From assembly GCA_034429975.1 (NCBI GenBank), contig DAOUFM010000064.1:62001-126000 (forward strand): a DNA stretch of 64,000 nucleotides, given 5' to 3'. Origin of the DNA: UBA6170 sp034429975 (GTDB taxonomy: Bacteria > Chloroflexota > Anaerolineae > Anaerolineales > Anaerolineaceae). This document shows, piece by piece, positions 26,161-35,740 of the stretch; positions within the stretch are counted from its first letter, which is position 1, and each line of letters begins with the position of its first letter. A program made the position numbers and the translations under genes. Under the pieces are notes generated by a model. It was not told the DNA's origin. It saw only the letters and a program-made list of their open reading frames with translations, and did not search any database.

Positions 26161-26230
26161 AAGATCATGAATCCTTTTCATATTTTTTGAAAAATAATCC
26201 GTTTTGATGGTCGACATGGATTATGATCTT
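26161..26230 (+). promoter_or_regulatory. Leader with competing hairpins before macA-like gene
   Basis: AAGATCATGAATCC (26161-26174) pairs with GGATTATGATCTT (26218-26230) except for one bulged base. The same right arm can instead pair locally with ATAATCC (26194-26200), and TTTTCA/TGAAAA (26175-26193) forms an inner hairpin. GTCGAC in the loop is itself palindromic. The mutually exclusive pairings suggest a leader switch or an operator; no known riboswitch core is recognised. Confidence 0.4.
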
Positions 26231-26253
26231 TTGAGCTGCACAGGAAGGGTTGA

Positions 26254-27666
26254 ATGAAGAAAACAATAATTATCATATTAATCATCGCGATCATTGCCTC
26301 CGGAACTTTTTTTGGCATACGCTATTTTCGTGAAAATGCTGCCAAAAAAATGTCATCCACTTTTCAAACGGTCACCATCGACCGAGGTAATCTAACCGCG
26401 ATGATAGGCGCCACAGGAACCGTGCGCTCAAACCAGACAGCTCTTTTAAGCTGGCAAACGAATGGGCAGATCGGGACACTTCCGTTTAAACTGGGAGACC
26501 AGGTAAGCGCGGATCAAATTGTGGCTACTTTAAAACAATCCTCTCTTTCACAAACCATAATTCTGGCAGAAGCAGACCTGATTGCAGCTAAAAAGAATCT
26601 CGAAAACCTTGAAAATTCCAGTTTGGCACAGGCACAGGCTCAATCTAATCTGGCAAATATGGCCGATTTATTGGAAAAAGCAAAAACAAAACGCCAATCA
26701 AAGGAATATCAGCGTGCTTCGCAAAACATCATCGATGAAGCCTATGCTAATTATATTGTCGCCAAGGACAACGCCAAAGAATGGGAAAAGCGTTACGACA
26801 ATGTCGATCATCTTGCTGAAGACGACCCGATCAGAGCGGCTGCATTTGCGGAATGGTCTGCTGCTAAAGCCCAGGCAGCCCGTGCAGAAGCCAACTGGCG
26901 TTATGCCCAGGGATTACCGAGCGAATCTGAAATCGAAATCGCGGACGGGAACCTGGCAGTAGCCCAGGCTCAATATAATGATGCCCTGCGGGAGTGGGAA
27001 CGGCTCAAAAATGGACCCGATCCGGATGATATTACAGCCGCCAAAACCCGCATCGCGGCTTTAGAAGCTACCCTTGATTTGGTAAATTTGCGTGCTCCAT
27101 TCAATGGCACGCTGACAGAAATCCGCTCTAAAGTTGGTGATCAGGTTAACCTAGGAACAACCTCTTTCCGACTGGATGATCTATCCCATATCCTGATCGA
27201 TGTGGAAGTCCCAGAAATTGATATTAACCGCATTTCAGTTGGAATGACCGCCCGGATAAGTTTTGATGCCATCAATGGCAAAGAGTATGAAGGAATTATC
27301 ACCCAGGTAGCCAGTGTTGCCAATATCAGCGCTGGAATGGTCAACTTCATGGTAACTGTTGAATTAACCAACGCTGATGAAAACGTCAAACCTGGCATGA
27401 CAGCAGCTGTAAACATTGTAATTAATGAAATTGAAGATGTTTTGCTTATCCCTAACCGGGCTGTCCGCTTACGAGATGGACAACGCGTTGCCTATCTTCT
27501 CAAACCCGGAGAATTGCTGCCCGTTCCCATAAATATAACCATCGGAGCCACTTCTGATTTGTACAGCGAATTGCTCCCTGGAGATATTAAGGCCGGGGAT
27601 ACCATCGTTCTCAACCCACCAGTCGATCTCCCGATACCAGGTAGCAATCACTTTGGCGGTTTTTAG
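26254..27666 (+). CDS. HlyD/MacA-type efflux adaptor
   Basis: 470 residues. N-terminal membrane anchor (KKTIIIILIIAIIASGTFFG), lipoyl-like half (GATGTVRSNQTALLSW), a long coiled-coil hairpin (residues ~95-265, with QAQAQSNLANMADLLEKAKTK), second lipoyl half (LRAPFNGTLTEIRSKVGDQV) and a beta-barrel/membrane-proximal domain. It is the adaptor of a MacAB-like ABC export system and is followed 10 bp later by the ATPase. In a monoderm it would work without an outer-membrane channel. Confidence 0.9.
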   Translation: MKKTIIIILIIAIIASGTFFGIRYFRENAAKKMSSTFQTVTIDRGNLTAMIGATGTVRSNQTALLSWQTNGQIGTLPFKLGDQVSADQIVATLKQSSLSQTIILAEADLIAAKKNLENLENSSLAQAQAQSNLANMADLLEKAKTKRQSKEYQRASQNIIDEAYANYIVAKDNAKEWEKRYDNVDHLAEDDPIRAAAFAEWSAAKAQAARAEANWRYAQGLPSESEIEIADGNLAVAQAQYNDALREWERLKNGPDPDDITAAKTRIAALEATLDLVNLRAPFNGTLTEIRSKVGDQVNLGTTSFRLDDLSHILIDVEVPEIDINRISVGMTARISFDAINGKEYEGIITQVASVANISAGMVNFMVTVELTNADENVKPGMTAAVNIVINEIEDVLLIPNRAVRLRDGQRVAYLLKPGELLPVPINITIGATSDLYSELLPGDIKAGDTIVLNPPVDLPIPGSNHFGGF

Positions 27667-27675
27667 AGGTTTTTT

Positions 27676-28365
27676 ATGAATGATTGGGTAATCGAAACCC
27701 GAAATTTGAAAAAAATTTATAAAATGGGTGAAATGGAGGTTCGCGCGCTGGATGGTGTTGATATTAACATCGAACGCGGCTCAATTGTCTCTATCATGGG
27801 ACCATCCGGATCTGGTAAATCAACTCTGATGAATTTATTGGGCTGTCTGGATCGTCCAACAGAAGGAGATTATATTCTGGATGGCGTTCAGGTCTCAAAA
27901 ATGAATGATGACCAATTAGCCTCTGCCCGGAATCACCTGGTTGGTTTTGTATTCCAAAGCTTTAATTTGTTAGCCCGGCAAACTGCTCTGGCGAATGTAG
28001 AATTACCTTTACGTTATGGAGGGATCACCAAAAACCGCAAGGAGAAAGCCATCGAAGCTTTGCAAGCCGTTGGACTGGGTGACCGCATCCTTCACCGGCC
28101 GACTGAGCTTTCCGGAGGGCAGCAGCAACGCGTCGCCATTGCGCGAGCACTGATCAACGATCCGGCTATCATTATGGCGGACGAACCTACCGGCAATCTG
28201 GATTCAAAATCAGGTAAAGAAATCATGGATCTAATTTTGAGTTTAAATAAAACCAGAAAAACGACCATCATTGTGGTGACACATGATCCCAATGTTGCCA
28301 GTCAAACCCAACGAATCATCCGCCTCAGAGATGGGAAGGTGGTTGGAGAAGAGGTACCTGCATGA
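27676..28365 (+). CDS. MacB/LolD-type ABC transporter ATP-binding protein
   Basis: 229 residues. Walker A MGPSGSGKST, the FQSFNLLARQTALANVELPL segment, signature ELSGGQQQRVAIARAL and Walker B IIMADEPTGNLD are typical of MacB/FtsE/LolD-group ATPases. It overlaps the permease gene by 4 bp (ATGA), so the two are coupled. The transported substrate is unknown; related systems export peptides or respond to antimicrobials. Confidence 0.93.
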   Translation: MNDWVIETRNLKKIYKMGEMEVRALDGVDINIERGSIVSIMGPSGSGKSTLMNLLGCLDRPTEGDYILDGVQVSKMNDDQLASARNHLVGFVFQSFNLLARQTALANVELPLRYGGITKNRKEKAIEALQAVGLGDRILHRPTELSGGQQQRVAIARALINDPAIIMADEPTGNLDSKSGKEIMDLILSLNKTRKTTIIVVTHDPNVASQTQRIIRLRDGKVVGEEVPA

Positions 28366-29585
28366 ATATCGGTCAGGCAATCATCGAAGCGCTTGAATCT
28401 CTAAATGCAAATAAAACCCGCTCCGGATTAACCATTCTGGGCATTGTCATTGGTGTTGCTGCTGTAATTGCGATGCTGGCTGTTGGCAGTGGCGCTCAAA
28501 ACACAATTACATCCTCGATCAGTGGGTTGGGCTCCAATCTTTTATTTGTTTTTCGGGGCGGAAATGAGAATGTTAGAAATCCGAAACCGCTTACCCTTGG
28601 AGATGCTGATGCATTGGGAGATCCATTTCAAGCACCAGCAGTCGAGATGGTGGCCCCTTATATTAGCGCAAACCTTTCGATTGGTTTCGCTGGTGAAACG
28701 ATCAACTCAAGCATTAATGGGGTCACACCAGAGTATTTTAGTGTTCGCAACTATTCACTTCTGGAAGGTAACTTCATCAATGAGGAAAATATATTAGGGA
28801 GAGGTTCAGTGGCAGTGATCGGAGCGGATGTAGCCGATAAACTGTTTGGGCATCGGGAAGGTTTGATCGGAGAAACGATCCGAATTGAAGGACAGCCTTT
28901 TCGGGTGATTGGTGTATTAACCCCACGGGGTGGTGGGGCATTTGGCAGTGAAGACAATATCGTCTTAATTCCATTTTCAACTGCACAAGCACGCTTGATT
29001 CGGCGCACAGGAGATCGAGTCGACTTTATTTTAGTCCAGGCAGTCAGCGCCGATCAGGTAAATCAGGCTTCCGACGAAATTGCCCAGATCCTGCGCGCCC
29101 GTCATCGCACCGATTTAGGGTTAGATGATTTTCAAATCTTCTCCCAGCAGGATTTTGTCGCCACCGCTCAGAGTATTACTTCGGTCCTGACCATCTTCCT
29201 GGGTGGGATTGCTGCCATTTCGCTTCTGGTTGGCGGAATTGGAATTATGAATATTATGCTGGTATCTGTCACTGAACGCACCCGTGAAATTGGATTAAGA
29301 AAAGCCATTGGAGCGCGAAAACGAGACATCCTGATTCAGTTTCTGACAGAGTCATCCCTATTGAGTATGTTTGGCGGGATCATCGGGATTGCTTTGGGAT
29401 GGTCTATCGCCTATGTAGTCGGTCTGATTGCAGCCGCCAATAACACCGATCTGGTTCCCGTCGTTGGGTTAGATGCGATTTTGCTGGCCACTCTCTTCTC
29501 CACAGCTGTTGGATTGTTCTTCGGGATCTATCCTGCCAATCGGGCTGCCAACCTTCAGCCTGTCGAAGCACTCCGGCACGAATAA
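28362..29585 (+). CDS. MacB-type ABC permease (FtsX-like)
   Basis: 407 residues. One N-terminal membrane helix (TRSGLTILGIVIGVAAVIAM), a MacB_PCD extracytoplasmic domain (~50-245) and three C-terminal helices of the FtsX domain (ERTREIGLRKAIGARKRDI between them). It converts ATP hydrolysis into movement of the extracytoplasmic domain. It completes the adaptor/ATPase/permease operon. Confidence 0.93.
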   Translation: MNIGQAIIEALESLNANKTRSGLTILGIVIGVAAVIAMLAVGSGAQNTITSSISGLGSNLLFVFRGGNENVRNPKPLTLGDADALGDPFQAPAVEMVAPYISANLSIGFAGETINSSINGVTPEYFSVRNYSLLEGNFINEENILGRGSVAVIGADVADKLFGHREGLIGETIRIEGQPFRVIGVLTPRGGGAFGSEDNIVLIPFSTAQARLIRRTGDRVDFILVQAVSADQVNQASDEIAQILRARHRTDLGLDDFQIFSQQDFVATAQSITSVLTIFLGGIAAISLLVGGIGIMNIMLVSVTERTREIGLRKAIGARKRDILIQFLTESSLLSMFGGIIGIALGWSIAYVVGLIAAANNTDLVPVVGLDAILLATLFSTAVGLFFGIYPANRAANLQPVEALRHE

Positions 29586-29622
29586 ATTCCCCGTGAATAC
29601 CAAAACTGCAGAGGTATTTCGT

Positions 29623-30705
29623 TTAATCTCCTAAGGAAATGCCCAAACTACGGGCGGTTTTCACGGTATCACCATTCACGTCCACCTGTTTCTGAATTGC
29701 CAGCGCTTCAGCCAAAGGCAGTGTTATCACCCGGTTCCCTTGTAAGGCAGTCATAAATCCCAACTCACCCCGATCCACCGCGCGTACTGCTTCAGAACCC
29801 AGGCGGGTCGCCAGCCAGCGGTCAAATGGGGTTGGACTGCCACCTCTCTGCAAATGTCCTAGCACGGTTACACGGGTTTCAACGTCACAACTGCGGGCGA
29901 TATATTCAGCAACATGAAAACTGATTCCCCCTAACCTGGCCTGGTAAACACTATCGCCTTTCTGCAGAAATATCTGTTCTTCTCCCACTGGCATTGCTCC
30001 TTCAGAGACGGCGATAATGCTGAAAAAAGAACCTCTTTGAACCCGTTGTTTGATCTTTCTACAGATGGATTCATAACGAAAAGGTATTTCAGGTATCAGA
30101 ATGATATCCGCACCCCCCGCTACACCGGCATAAAGCGGGATAAATCCGGCATTTCGACCCATTAACTCCAGAACCATGACCCGGTGGTGAGATTCTGCAG
30201 TGGTATGCAATTTATCAATCGCTTCGGTAGCCGTTGCCACCGCTGTATCAAACCCAAAAGAAAAATCAGTACCGCCGATATCATTATCAATCGTCTTGGG
30301 AACTCCCACAACTGGAACTCCAATTTCATGCAATTCCTGAGCAATATGCAAGGTGCCATCACCCCCCACGACAATCAAAGCATCCAGACCCAGGCTGAGA
30401 ATCCGGTCATAAACCTGTTGGGAGGTGTCCTGGTGTGAGAAAGTTCCATCTTCATTCATGACCTTCAAAGCAAATGGATTTCCGCGATTGGCAGCCCCCA
30501 GGATTGTTCCTCCGCGTGGCAGGATACCCCTTACCGCTGCAGATGTCAACGGAAAGATGCCGCTCTCCAGAACAAACCCATCAAAGCCATCCTTCACGCC
30601 GAGTACTTCACAGCCATAATCATTTTCTGCCGTCTTAACCACTGCTCGGATGACTGCATTCAATCCGGGAGCATCACCACCTCCTGTTAAAATCGCAATT
30701 CGTTT
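29623..30705 (-). CDS. pfkA: 6-phosphofructokinase
   Basis: About 360 residues. GGGDAPGLNAVIRA, VGGDGTLHIAQEL and PKTIDNDIGGTDFSFGFDTA define the family. The phosphate-donor position has Gly (GGDGT) as in ATP enzymes, while PKTIDND carries the Lys found in PPi/mixed group III enzymes. The donor is most likely ATP. The ATG at 30705, with GGAGAG six bases upstream, is preferred to a longer frame. It lies downstream of slyD after a terminator. Confidence 0.93.
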   Translation of the reverse strand, partial: KRIAILTGGGDAPGLNAVIRAVVKTAENDYGCEVLGVKDGFDGFVLESGIFPLTSAAVRGILPRGGTILGAANRGNPFALKVMNEDGTFSHQDTSQQVYDRILSLGLDALIVVGGDGTLHIAQELHEIGVPVVGVPKTIDNDIGGTDFSFGFDTAVATATEAIDKLHTTAESHHRVMVLELMGRNAGFIPLYAGVAGGADIILIPEIPFRYESICRKIKQRVQRGSFFSIIAVSEGAMPVGEEQIFLQKGDSVYQARLGGISFHVAEYIARSCDVETRVTVLGHLQRGGSPTPFDRWLATRLGSEAVRAVDRGELGFMTALQGNRVITLPLAEALAIQKQVDVNGDTVKTARSLGISLGD

Positions 30706-30796
30706 CATGAACTCTCCAATATCGTTAGCTAGATTATACAATTTTTACTGGGTTGAAAACGAATGTATACAAATGTTGGTATACGAATGATTAATA

Positions 30797-30831
30797 AAAA
30801 AAGAGGTTAATCTTAAGCAGATTAGCCTCTT
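30797..30831 (-). terminator. Rho-independent terminator after slyD-like gene
   Basis: On the minus strand AAGAGGCTAATC pairs with GATTAACCTCTT (one mismatch) around a seven-base loop and runs into a T tract. It separates slyD from pfkA. Confidence 0.8.
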
Positions 30832-30851
30832 CTGTTTTTATTCAGCCAATA

Positions 30852-31421
30852 TTAGCTGCAACCGCAGCCACCGTCACCGCTTCCGCAACCGCCATCGCCA
30901 CTACCGCAGCCACCACTTCCGCTTCCGCAGGAGCAACCACCGCCGCCTAAACGACCGGCTGCCAGTTCATCCTCGGTTGCCATGCGTAAATCTACGACCG
31001 TCGCCAGGAATTTTAATTCTTTGCCAGCCAACGGGTGATTTAAGTCCAGAATCACATCATTATCGCTTACTTCCATGACACTGGCGTTAATCAAGCGACC
31101 CTGAGGATCACTCAAGCGGATTGACTTTCCAATTTGAAAGTCAAATCCGGCAGGAAATTGGTTTTTAGGAATATCTACTCGAGCATTCTCGTCATACTCG
31201 CCATAACCTTCTTCCGGTTGGACAACAATTTCTCGAGTTTCGCCAATCTGCATGCCGAATAATTCTTTTTCCAACCCGGAAATTATATTATTTCGACCTT
31301 GAATGAATTCTAAAGGACCATAACCATCGCTTGAATCAATGATCTGATCATCCACAATTAATGAATATTCCAGGCTAACAACTAAATCCTGGGCAACAAT
31401 GTCAGGTGTGCGCTCTACCAT
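30852..31421 (-). CDS. slyD: FKBP-type peptidyl-prolyl isomerase, SlyD-like
   Basis: About 189 residues. The FKBP core (LVVSLEYSLIVDDQIIDSS, QGRNNIISGLEKELFGM) contains an IF (insert-in-flap) domain with EGYGEYDENARVDIPKNQF, the SlyD layout combining prolyl isomerase and chaperone functions. The last ~35 residues form a Gly/Ser/Cys repeat (GCGSGDGGCGSGDGGCGCS) rather than the usual His-rich tail, and probably bind metal through cysteines. The DNA behind the tail is a short tandem repeat that may vary in length. Confidence 0.92.
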   Translation of the reverse strand: MVERTPDIVAQDLVVSLEYSLIVDDQIIDSSDGYGPLEFIQGRNNIISGLEKELFGMQIGETREIVVQPEEGYGEYDENARVDIPKNQFPAGFDFQIGKSIRLSDPQGRLINASVMEVSDNDVILDLNHPLAGKELKFLATVVDLRMATEDELAAGRLGGGGCSCGSGSGGCGSGDGGCGSGDGGCGCS

Positions 31422-31587
31422 CAAATTACTCCTTTTAACTTACTAACCGAACCTTTTGATTGGGTTTTTCAAGGATTATAACAGAACAAATCAGGAAAAG
31501 ATACGAATTGTATGATAATTGGATACCCTCAGATTTCTTAGATTTTATTTATGCGCATATAATTTAAATAAAGATACGAGGGTCCCG

Positions 31588-33222
31588 GTGCCAGCTACAG
31601 AACGCCAGTTTCAAAAAATAGGAAAAAACCCAAAAGATCCATTTAATTTTCAAGATGAAAACGTGGTTCTGGCACGTGGCTATTTATTCGAGCGGGAAGA
31701 ACATTTTCCTCAGGCAATTCTGGAATATCGAAAATATTTACAAAAAAAGAAAGATGATGCCTGGGTCTATGCACATCTTGGTTACTGTCTTAAAGAGACC
31801 CTTCATTATGAGGAAGCGTTAAATTTATTTGACCAGGCACTCATGCTTGATCCATTTTATGGCTGGGTGTACGCTCAACGGGGAAATACTTATCTTTGGC
31901 TGGAAGAATTTGACCTGGCTTTACCTGATCTTCAAAAAGCAAAGACCCTCTTGCCTGATGATGCCTGGATCCTGGCTACCCTGGCTGAGTGTTATCGGGA
32001 ACGACGGGAATTTGAGCAAGCCATTGGTATCTTTTCACAGGCGTTAATAATTAAGCCAGATTATGTCTGGGCGCTTGCCCATCGTGGACGAACTTATATG
32101 GATATGGGTGAATTTTCGAGAGGTTACGAAGATTTAACACATGCTTTTCTTCTCGACCCGGATTATGCCTGGATTCATTACAGCTTGGGGGAAGGTTACC
32201 GCAAGCAAGGGATGGTCAATGAAGCGCTAAATGCTTATCAAAAAGCGTTAGAGATTCTCCCCGATTATCCTTGGGTGTACAGTGCCCGTGGTCAACTTTA
32301 CCAGATGATTGGAGAATTCGAAAAAGCCCTGGCGGATTACAACCGCCTGGGAGAAATCTGGCCGCAGGATGCCTGGGTATATGCCATCCGTGGTGATTTA
32401 TTGGAACAAATGGGGAAAATTGAAAATGCGCTGGAAGCTTTTCAAACTGCGGTAAAGATTCGAAATGATTATGGCTGGGTGTACTGCCGGATTGGCATCC
32501 TGCACCGCATGCACCATCGGTTTGATTTCTCCTTACAGGCGTTCAATCGGGCGCTTGAATTAATGCCAGAATTTGGTATTGCCTGGGTAGAAAGGGCTGA
32601 AACATACCGCCAAATGGGGGAATATGAAAAAGCACTACACGATATTGAATATAGCCAAACCCTCGTAGGAGAGGATGCCTGGATGTACTCGGTCCTGGCT
32701 GAAGTGCAGCGCGGATTAAAACAGCCTGACCAGGCATTAATAAGTTTTGGGAAAGCTTTGGAGATCGACCCCAATTACGATTGGGCGTTAGCCCACCGCG
32801 CCAGATTGCAACGGGAATTAAAAAATTACCAGCAAGCCCTGGAAGATTTTAACGCCGCCATTAAAATTAAGAATAATTACGTTTGGGCATTCTATCAACG
32901 CGGCGAGTTGTATCAGGAGATCGGACAATCAGACGCAGCCTGGGAAGACTTTCAAAAAACATTGGCACTTAATCCTAAATATTATTGGGCAAAAGCCGGG
33001 TGTGCCGAGATCTGCATTCAAAAGCAAAATTATTTAGAGGCGATCACCTATTTGGAAGCATTTTTACAGTTTAAGCCAAAAGATGTCTGGGCGCTCAGTC
33101 AGTTAGGGTTAGCATATGAAAAATGCAGTCAAAAAGACCAGGCTCTTTCCTGTTACTGGCAGGCGCTTATCTTTGATCCTGGTAATAGCTGGGTCAAGCA
33201 ACGTCTCGAATTATTTAAATAA
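31588..33222 (+). CDS. TPR-repeat protein with about 14 Trp-marked repeats
   Basis: About 544 residues from the GTG at 31588, which follows GAGGG; a longer TTG frame at 31519 looks less likely. It consists almost entirely of 34-residue tetratricopeptide repeats. Nearly every repeat begins with an acidic pair and an invariant Trp (DDAWVYAHLG, DYVWALAHRG, DYAWIHYSLG, DYGWVYCRIG, NYDWALAHRA, NYVWAFYQRG and others), fourteen in all. No signal peptide or enzyme domain is seen, so it is probably a cytoplasmic scaffold. The uniform Trp pattern points to recent internal duplication or a constrained superhelix. Confidence 0.85.
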   Translation: MPATERQFQKIGKNPKDPFNFQDENVVLARGYLFEREEHFPQAILEYRKYLQKKKDDAWVYAHLGYCLKETLHYEEALNLFDQALMLDPFYGWVYAQRGNTYLWLEEFDLALPDLQKAKTLLPDDAWILATLAECYRERREFEQAIGIFSQALIIKPDYVWALAHRGRTYMDMGEFSRGYEDLTHAFLLDPDYAWIHYSLGEGYRKQGMVNEALNAYQKALEILPDYPWVYSARGQLYQMIGEFEKALADYNRLGEIWPQDAWVYAIRGDLLEQMGKIENALEAFQTAVKIRNDYGWVYCRIGILHRMHHRFDFSLQAFNRALELMPEFGIAWVERAETYRQMGEYEKALHDIEYSQTLVGEDAWMYSVLAEVQRGLKQPDQALISFGKALEIDPNYDWALAHRARLQRELKNYQQALEDFNAAIKIKNNYVWAFYQRGELYQEIGQSDAAWEDFQKTLALNPKYYWAKAGCAEICIQKQNYLEAITYLEAFLQFKPKDVWALSQLGLAYEKCSQKDQALSCYWQALIFDPGNSWVKQRLELFK

Positions 33223-33234
33223 ATCAGATTGAAT

Positions 33235-34467
33235 TCATTTCGCCCGTTGGGTATATAACTCAATAATTTTTAGAACAACCTCAACCGATTTTTCAAGAGA
33301 CTGAACCGGCACATATTCAAAACGTCCATGCGCATTATGGTAGCCTGTAAAAAGATTTGGGCAAGGTAAGCCCTCAAACGATAACCGCGCGCCATCAGTT
33401 CCACCGCGGACAGGAATGATTTTGGGTGTTATTCCTAAAGATAACATCGCTTCCCGAGCGGTTTCAATAATGTGAAAAACAGGCAGAATTTTTTCTTTCA
33501 TGTTGTAATATTGATCGACCAGCATGAGCGTGGCGGTGCCAGCGCCATATTTTTGGTTTGCATACTCGACTGCTTTTTCAATTAATAATTTTTGCCAGTT
33601 AAATTTATCGGTATCATGTTCCCGAATGATGTAAATTAACGTTGTTTTCTCCAACTGCCCATCAAAATGCGTCAGATGGAAAAAGCCTTCATAATTCTCG
33701 GTATGTTCCGGGCGCATTTGGGATGGCAGCATTCCAGCAATATCCATGGCAATATTGATCGCATTGATCATTTTGTTTTTCGCAGTGCCCGGATGAACAC
33801 TTCGTCCTTTAACAATAATTTTTGCACCGGCGGCATTAAAGTTTTCGTACTCTAACTCACCCAATTCTCCCCCATCCAGGGTATATGCAAAATCAGCTCC
33901 AAATTTCTGAACATCAAATTTATCAGCCCCCCGCCCTATTTCTTCATCCGGGGTAAAGCCTACTTTTAAGGTGCCATGTTCAATTTTTGGATTATTGATC
34001 AAATGCTGTAATACAGCCATAATCACAGCAATCCCGGCTTTATCATCACCTCCCAGAAGCGTGGTACCATCTGTGGTAATAATCGCTTGCCCGATATATT
34101 GTTTTAATTCCGGAAAATCATTTGGGGATAAAATGATTTGTTGCTCTTTATTTAGAACGATATCTTTGCCATCATATTGTTCCACCCATTGAGGATTGAC
34201 ATTCGTTCCAGTCAGGTCCGGGCTGGTATCCATGTGTGCCACCCAGCCAATAACCGGTACATTTTTTTTCGTGTTGCCGGGTAACGTAGCCATGACATAT
34301 CCATTTTCATCCAGACTCACATCTGAAAGCCCCAATTCCTCCAGCTCTTGCTGGAGCAAATGGGCCAGGTTTAATTGCTTAGCCGTACTGGGGCAAGTCT
34401 CAGAATCGAAGTCAGATTGGGTGTCAATTTTTACATAGCGTAAAAAACGCTCAATTACATTACTCAT
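33235..34467 (-). CDS. pepT: Peptidase T (tripeptide aminopeptidase)
   Basis: 410 residues, M20B metallopeptidase. Metal and catalytic motifs: AHMDTSPD, LLGGDDKAGIA, TPDEEIGRGADKF, and TGYHNAHGRFEYVP with the C-terminal His ligand; VKGRSVHPGTAKNKM starts the dimerisation lid. It removes N-terminal residues from tripeptides in the cytoplasm. It is convergent with the TPR gene. Confidence 0.96.
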   Translation of the reverse strand: MSNVIERFLRYVKIDTQSDFDSETCPSTAKQLNLAHLLQQELEELGLSDVSLDENGYVMATLPGNTKKNVPVIGWVAHMDTSPDLTGTNVNPQWVEQYDGKDIVLNKEQQIILSPNDFPELKQYIGQAIITTDGTTLLGGDDKAGIAVIMAVLQHLINNPKIEHGTLKVGFTPDEEIGRGADKFDVQKFGADFAYTLDGGELGELEYENFNAAGAKIIVKGRSVHPGTAKNKMINAINIAMDIAGMLPSQMRPEHTENYEGFFHLTHFDGQLEKTTLIYIIREHDTDKFNWQKLLIEKAVEYANQKYGAGTATLMLVDQYYNMKEKILPVFHIIETAREAMLSLGITPKIIPVRGGTDGARLSFEGLPCPNLFTGYHNAHGRFEYVPVQSLEKSVEVVLKIIELYTQRAK

Positions 34468-34604
34468 TTTTCTCTCCCTTTTTTTGGATAATTAACAATG
34501 CTGGAAGTTAATTATTGTCCAAAGATGGAATTTTGTAAACCTGAAGACCGTTTTTTATGATGATTGTGGGATAATAAAATTGAATTTTGGAAAAGGAGAT
34601 TATG

Positions 34605-35699
34605 ATGCAAGTTTACCCTATTCCTATGGTGCCCGGACCTGTCCAGGTACCGGCCCGGATATCGTCCGCTTATCGAATTGACTATGGTTCACCCGATATT
34701 GAACCAGAGTTTGTTGAACTATACAACCTGACCGAATCAAAAATGCAGCAATTGATGGGCACTCAAAACCAGATTGCCTTTCAAACCGGTGAGGGGATGC
34801 TTTCGCTTTGGAGTGCCTTAAAGAACACGATCTTACCTGGTGATAAGGTGCTTTCCCTGGCAACTGGCATGTTTGGCTATGGGATTGGTGAAATGGCACT
34901 TTCAATCGGCGCCCAGGTAAAGACGCTCGGCTGGTCATACGATGAAACATTGCAGGATTGGGACAAGATTGAAGAAGCCATTGTTGAATTTCAACCAAAA
35001 ATGATCACAGTTGTTCATTGTGAAACACCTTCCGGGTCATTAAACCCTTTATATCAATTAGGTAAATTGAAACACAAACACCTGGTTCCATTACTCTACG
35101 TGGATATGGTCGCCAGTATTGGAGCAGTGCCAATTGAAACCGATGCCTGGCATGTTGATCTTGCATTGGGAGGATCACAAAAAGCACTCTCCGCCCCCTG
35201 CGATATTTCTTTCGTGGCTATCAGCCCTCAAGCCTGGAATATTATGAAAGAAGTGGCTTACGTTGGTTATGATGCTTTACTGCCATTCAAAGATGCCCAA
35301 CAGAAAAAAGAATTTCCCTACACACCTCACTGGCATGGCTTATCAGCCATCAATGCCAGTCTGGACCTTATTTTTGAAGAAGGGATACAGCAGGTTTTTG
35401 AACGCCATGAAATCGTAGCCGATCATTGCCGCGATCAACTCCAGGGAATCGGATATGATCTTTTCCTGCAACCCTCATCCATCCCTTCACCCTCGGTGAC
35501 TTCTATAAAGGTTCCGGAAAATATCCGCTGGCAAGAGTTTGATCGCCGGCTCCGCTCTGCAGGCTTGGTGGTTGGTGGTAATTATGGGCCACTGGCCGAG
35601 AAGGTGTTCCGCCTTGGCCATATGGGTTCACAAGCCAGCATGCCCCTTCTGGAGCAAGCGCTCACAGTTCTTGAACAGGTTTTTAAAGAATTCAATTGA
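34605..35699 (+). CDS. Class V PLP aminotransferase (alanine-glyoxylate/serine-pyruvate type)
   Basis: About 364 residues. The start PIPMVPGPVQVPARI, TGEGMLSLWSAL, HCETPSGSLNP and the PLP lysine in LGGSQKALSAP match small-molecule transaminases of fold type I class V. It catalyses amino transfer between alanine or serine and glyoxylate/pyruvate, the precise pair being uncertain. The ATG at 34605 has AAAAGGAG six bases upstream. Its stop overlaps the -35 region of the next promoter closely. Confidence 0.88.
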   Translation: MQVYPIPMVPGPVQVPARISSAYRIDYGSPDIEPEFVELYNLTESKMQQLMGTQNQIAFQTGEGMLSLWSALKNTILPGDKVLSLATGMFGYGIGEMALSIGAQVKTLGWSYDETLQDWDKIEEAIVEFQPKMITVVHCETPSGSLNPLYQLGKLKHKHLVPLLYVDMVASIGAVPIETDAWHVDLALGGSQKALSAPCDISFVAISPQAWNIMKEVAYVGYDALLPFKDAQQKKEFPYTPHWHGLSAINASLDLIFEEGIQQVFERHEIVADHCRDQLQGIGYDLFLQPSSIPSPSVTSIKVPENIRWQEFDRRLRSAGLVVGGNYGPLAEKVFRLGHMGSQASMPLLEQALTVLEQVFKEFN

Positions 35700-35704
35700 A
35701 TCGC

Positions 35705-35733
35705 TTGACATGTAATATACCGGTTGGTATACT
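35705..35733 (+). promoter_or_regulatory. Consensus promoter with palindromic TetR operator
   Basis: TTGACA (35705-35710), 17-base spacer, TATACT (35728-35733), then seven bases to the tetR ATG, so the transcript is probably leaderless. The 16-base palindrome TATACCGGTTGGTATA (35716-35731) fills the spacer and enters the -10. A larger imperfect repeat (GACATGTA...TACATGTC) extends it on both sides. Confidence 0.85.
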
Positions 35734-35740
35734 ACATGTC

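Noticed and set aside
31519..31587. Longer N-terminus for the TPR protein from TTG
   Set aside because: No ribosome site there; GTG at 31588 with GAGGG is better.
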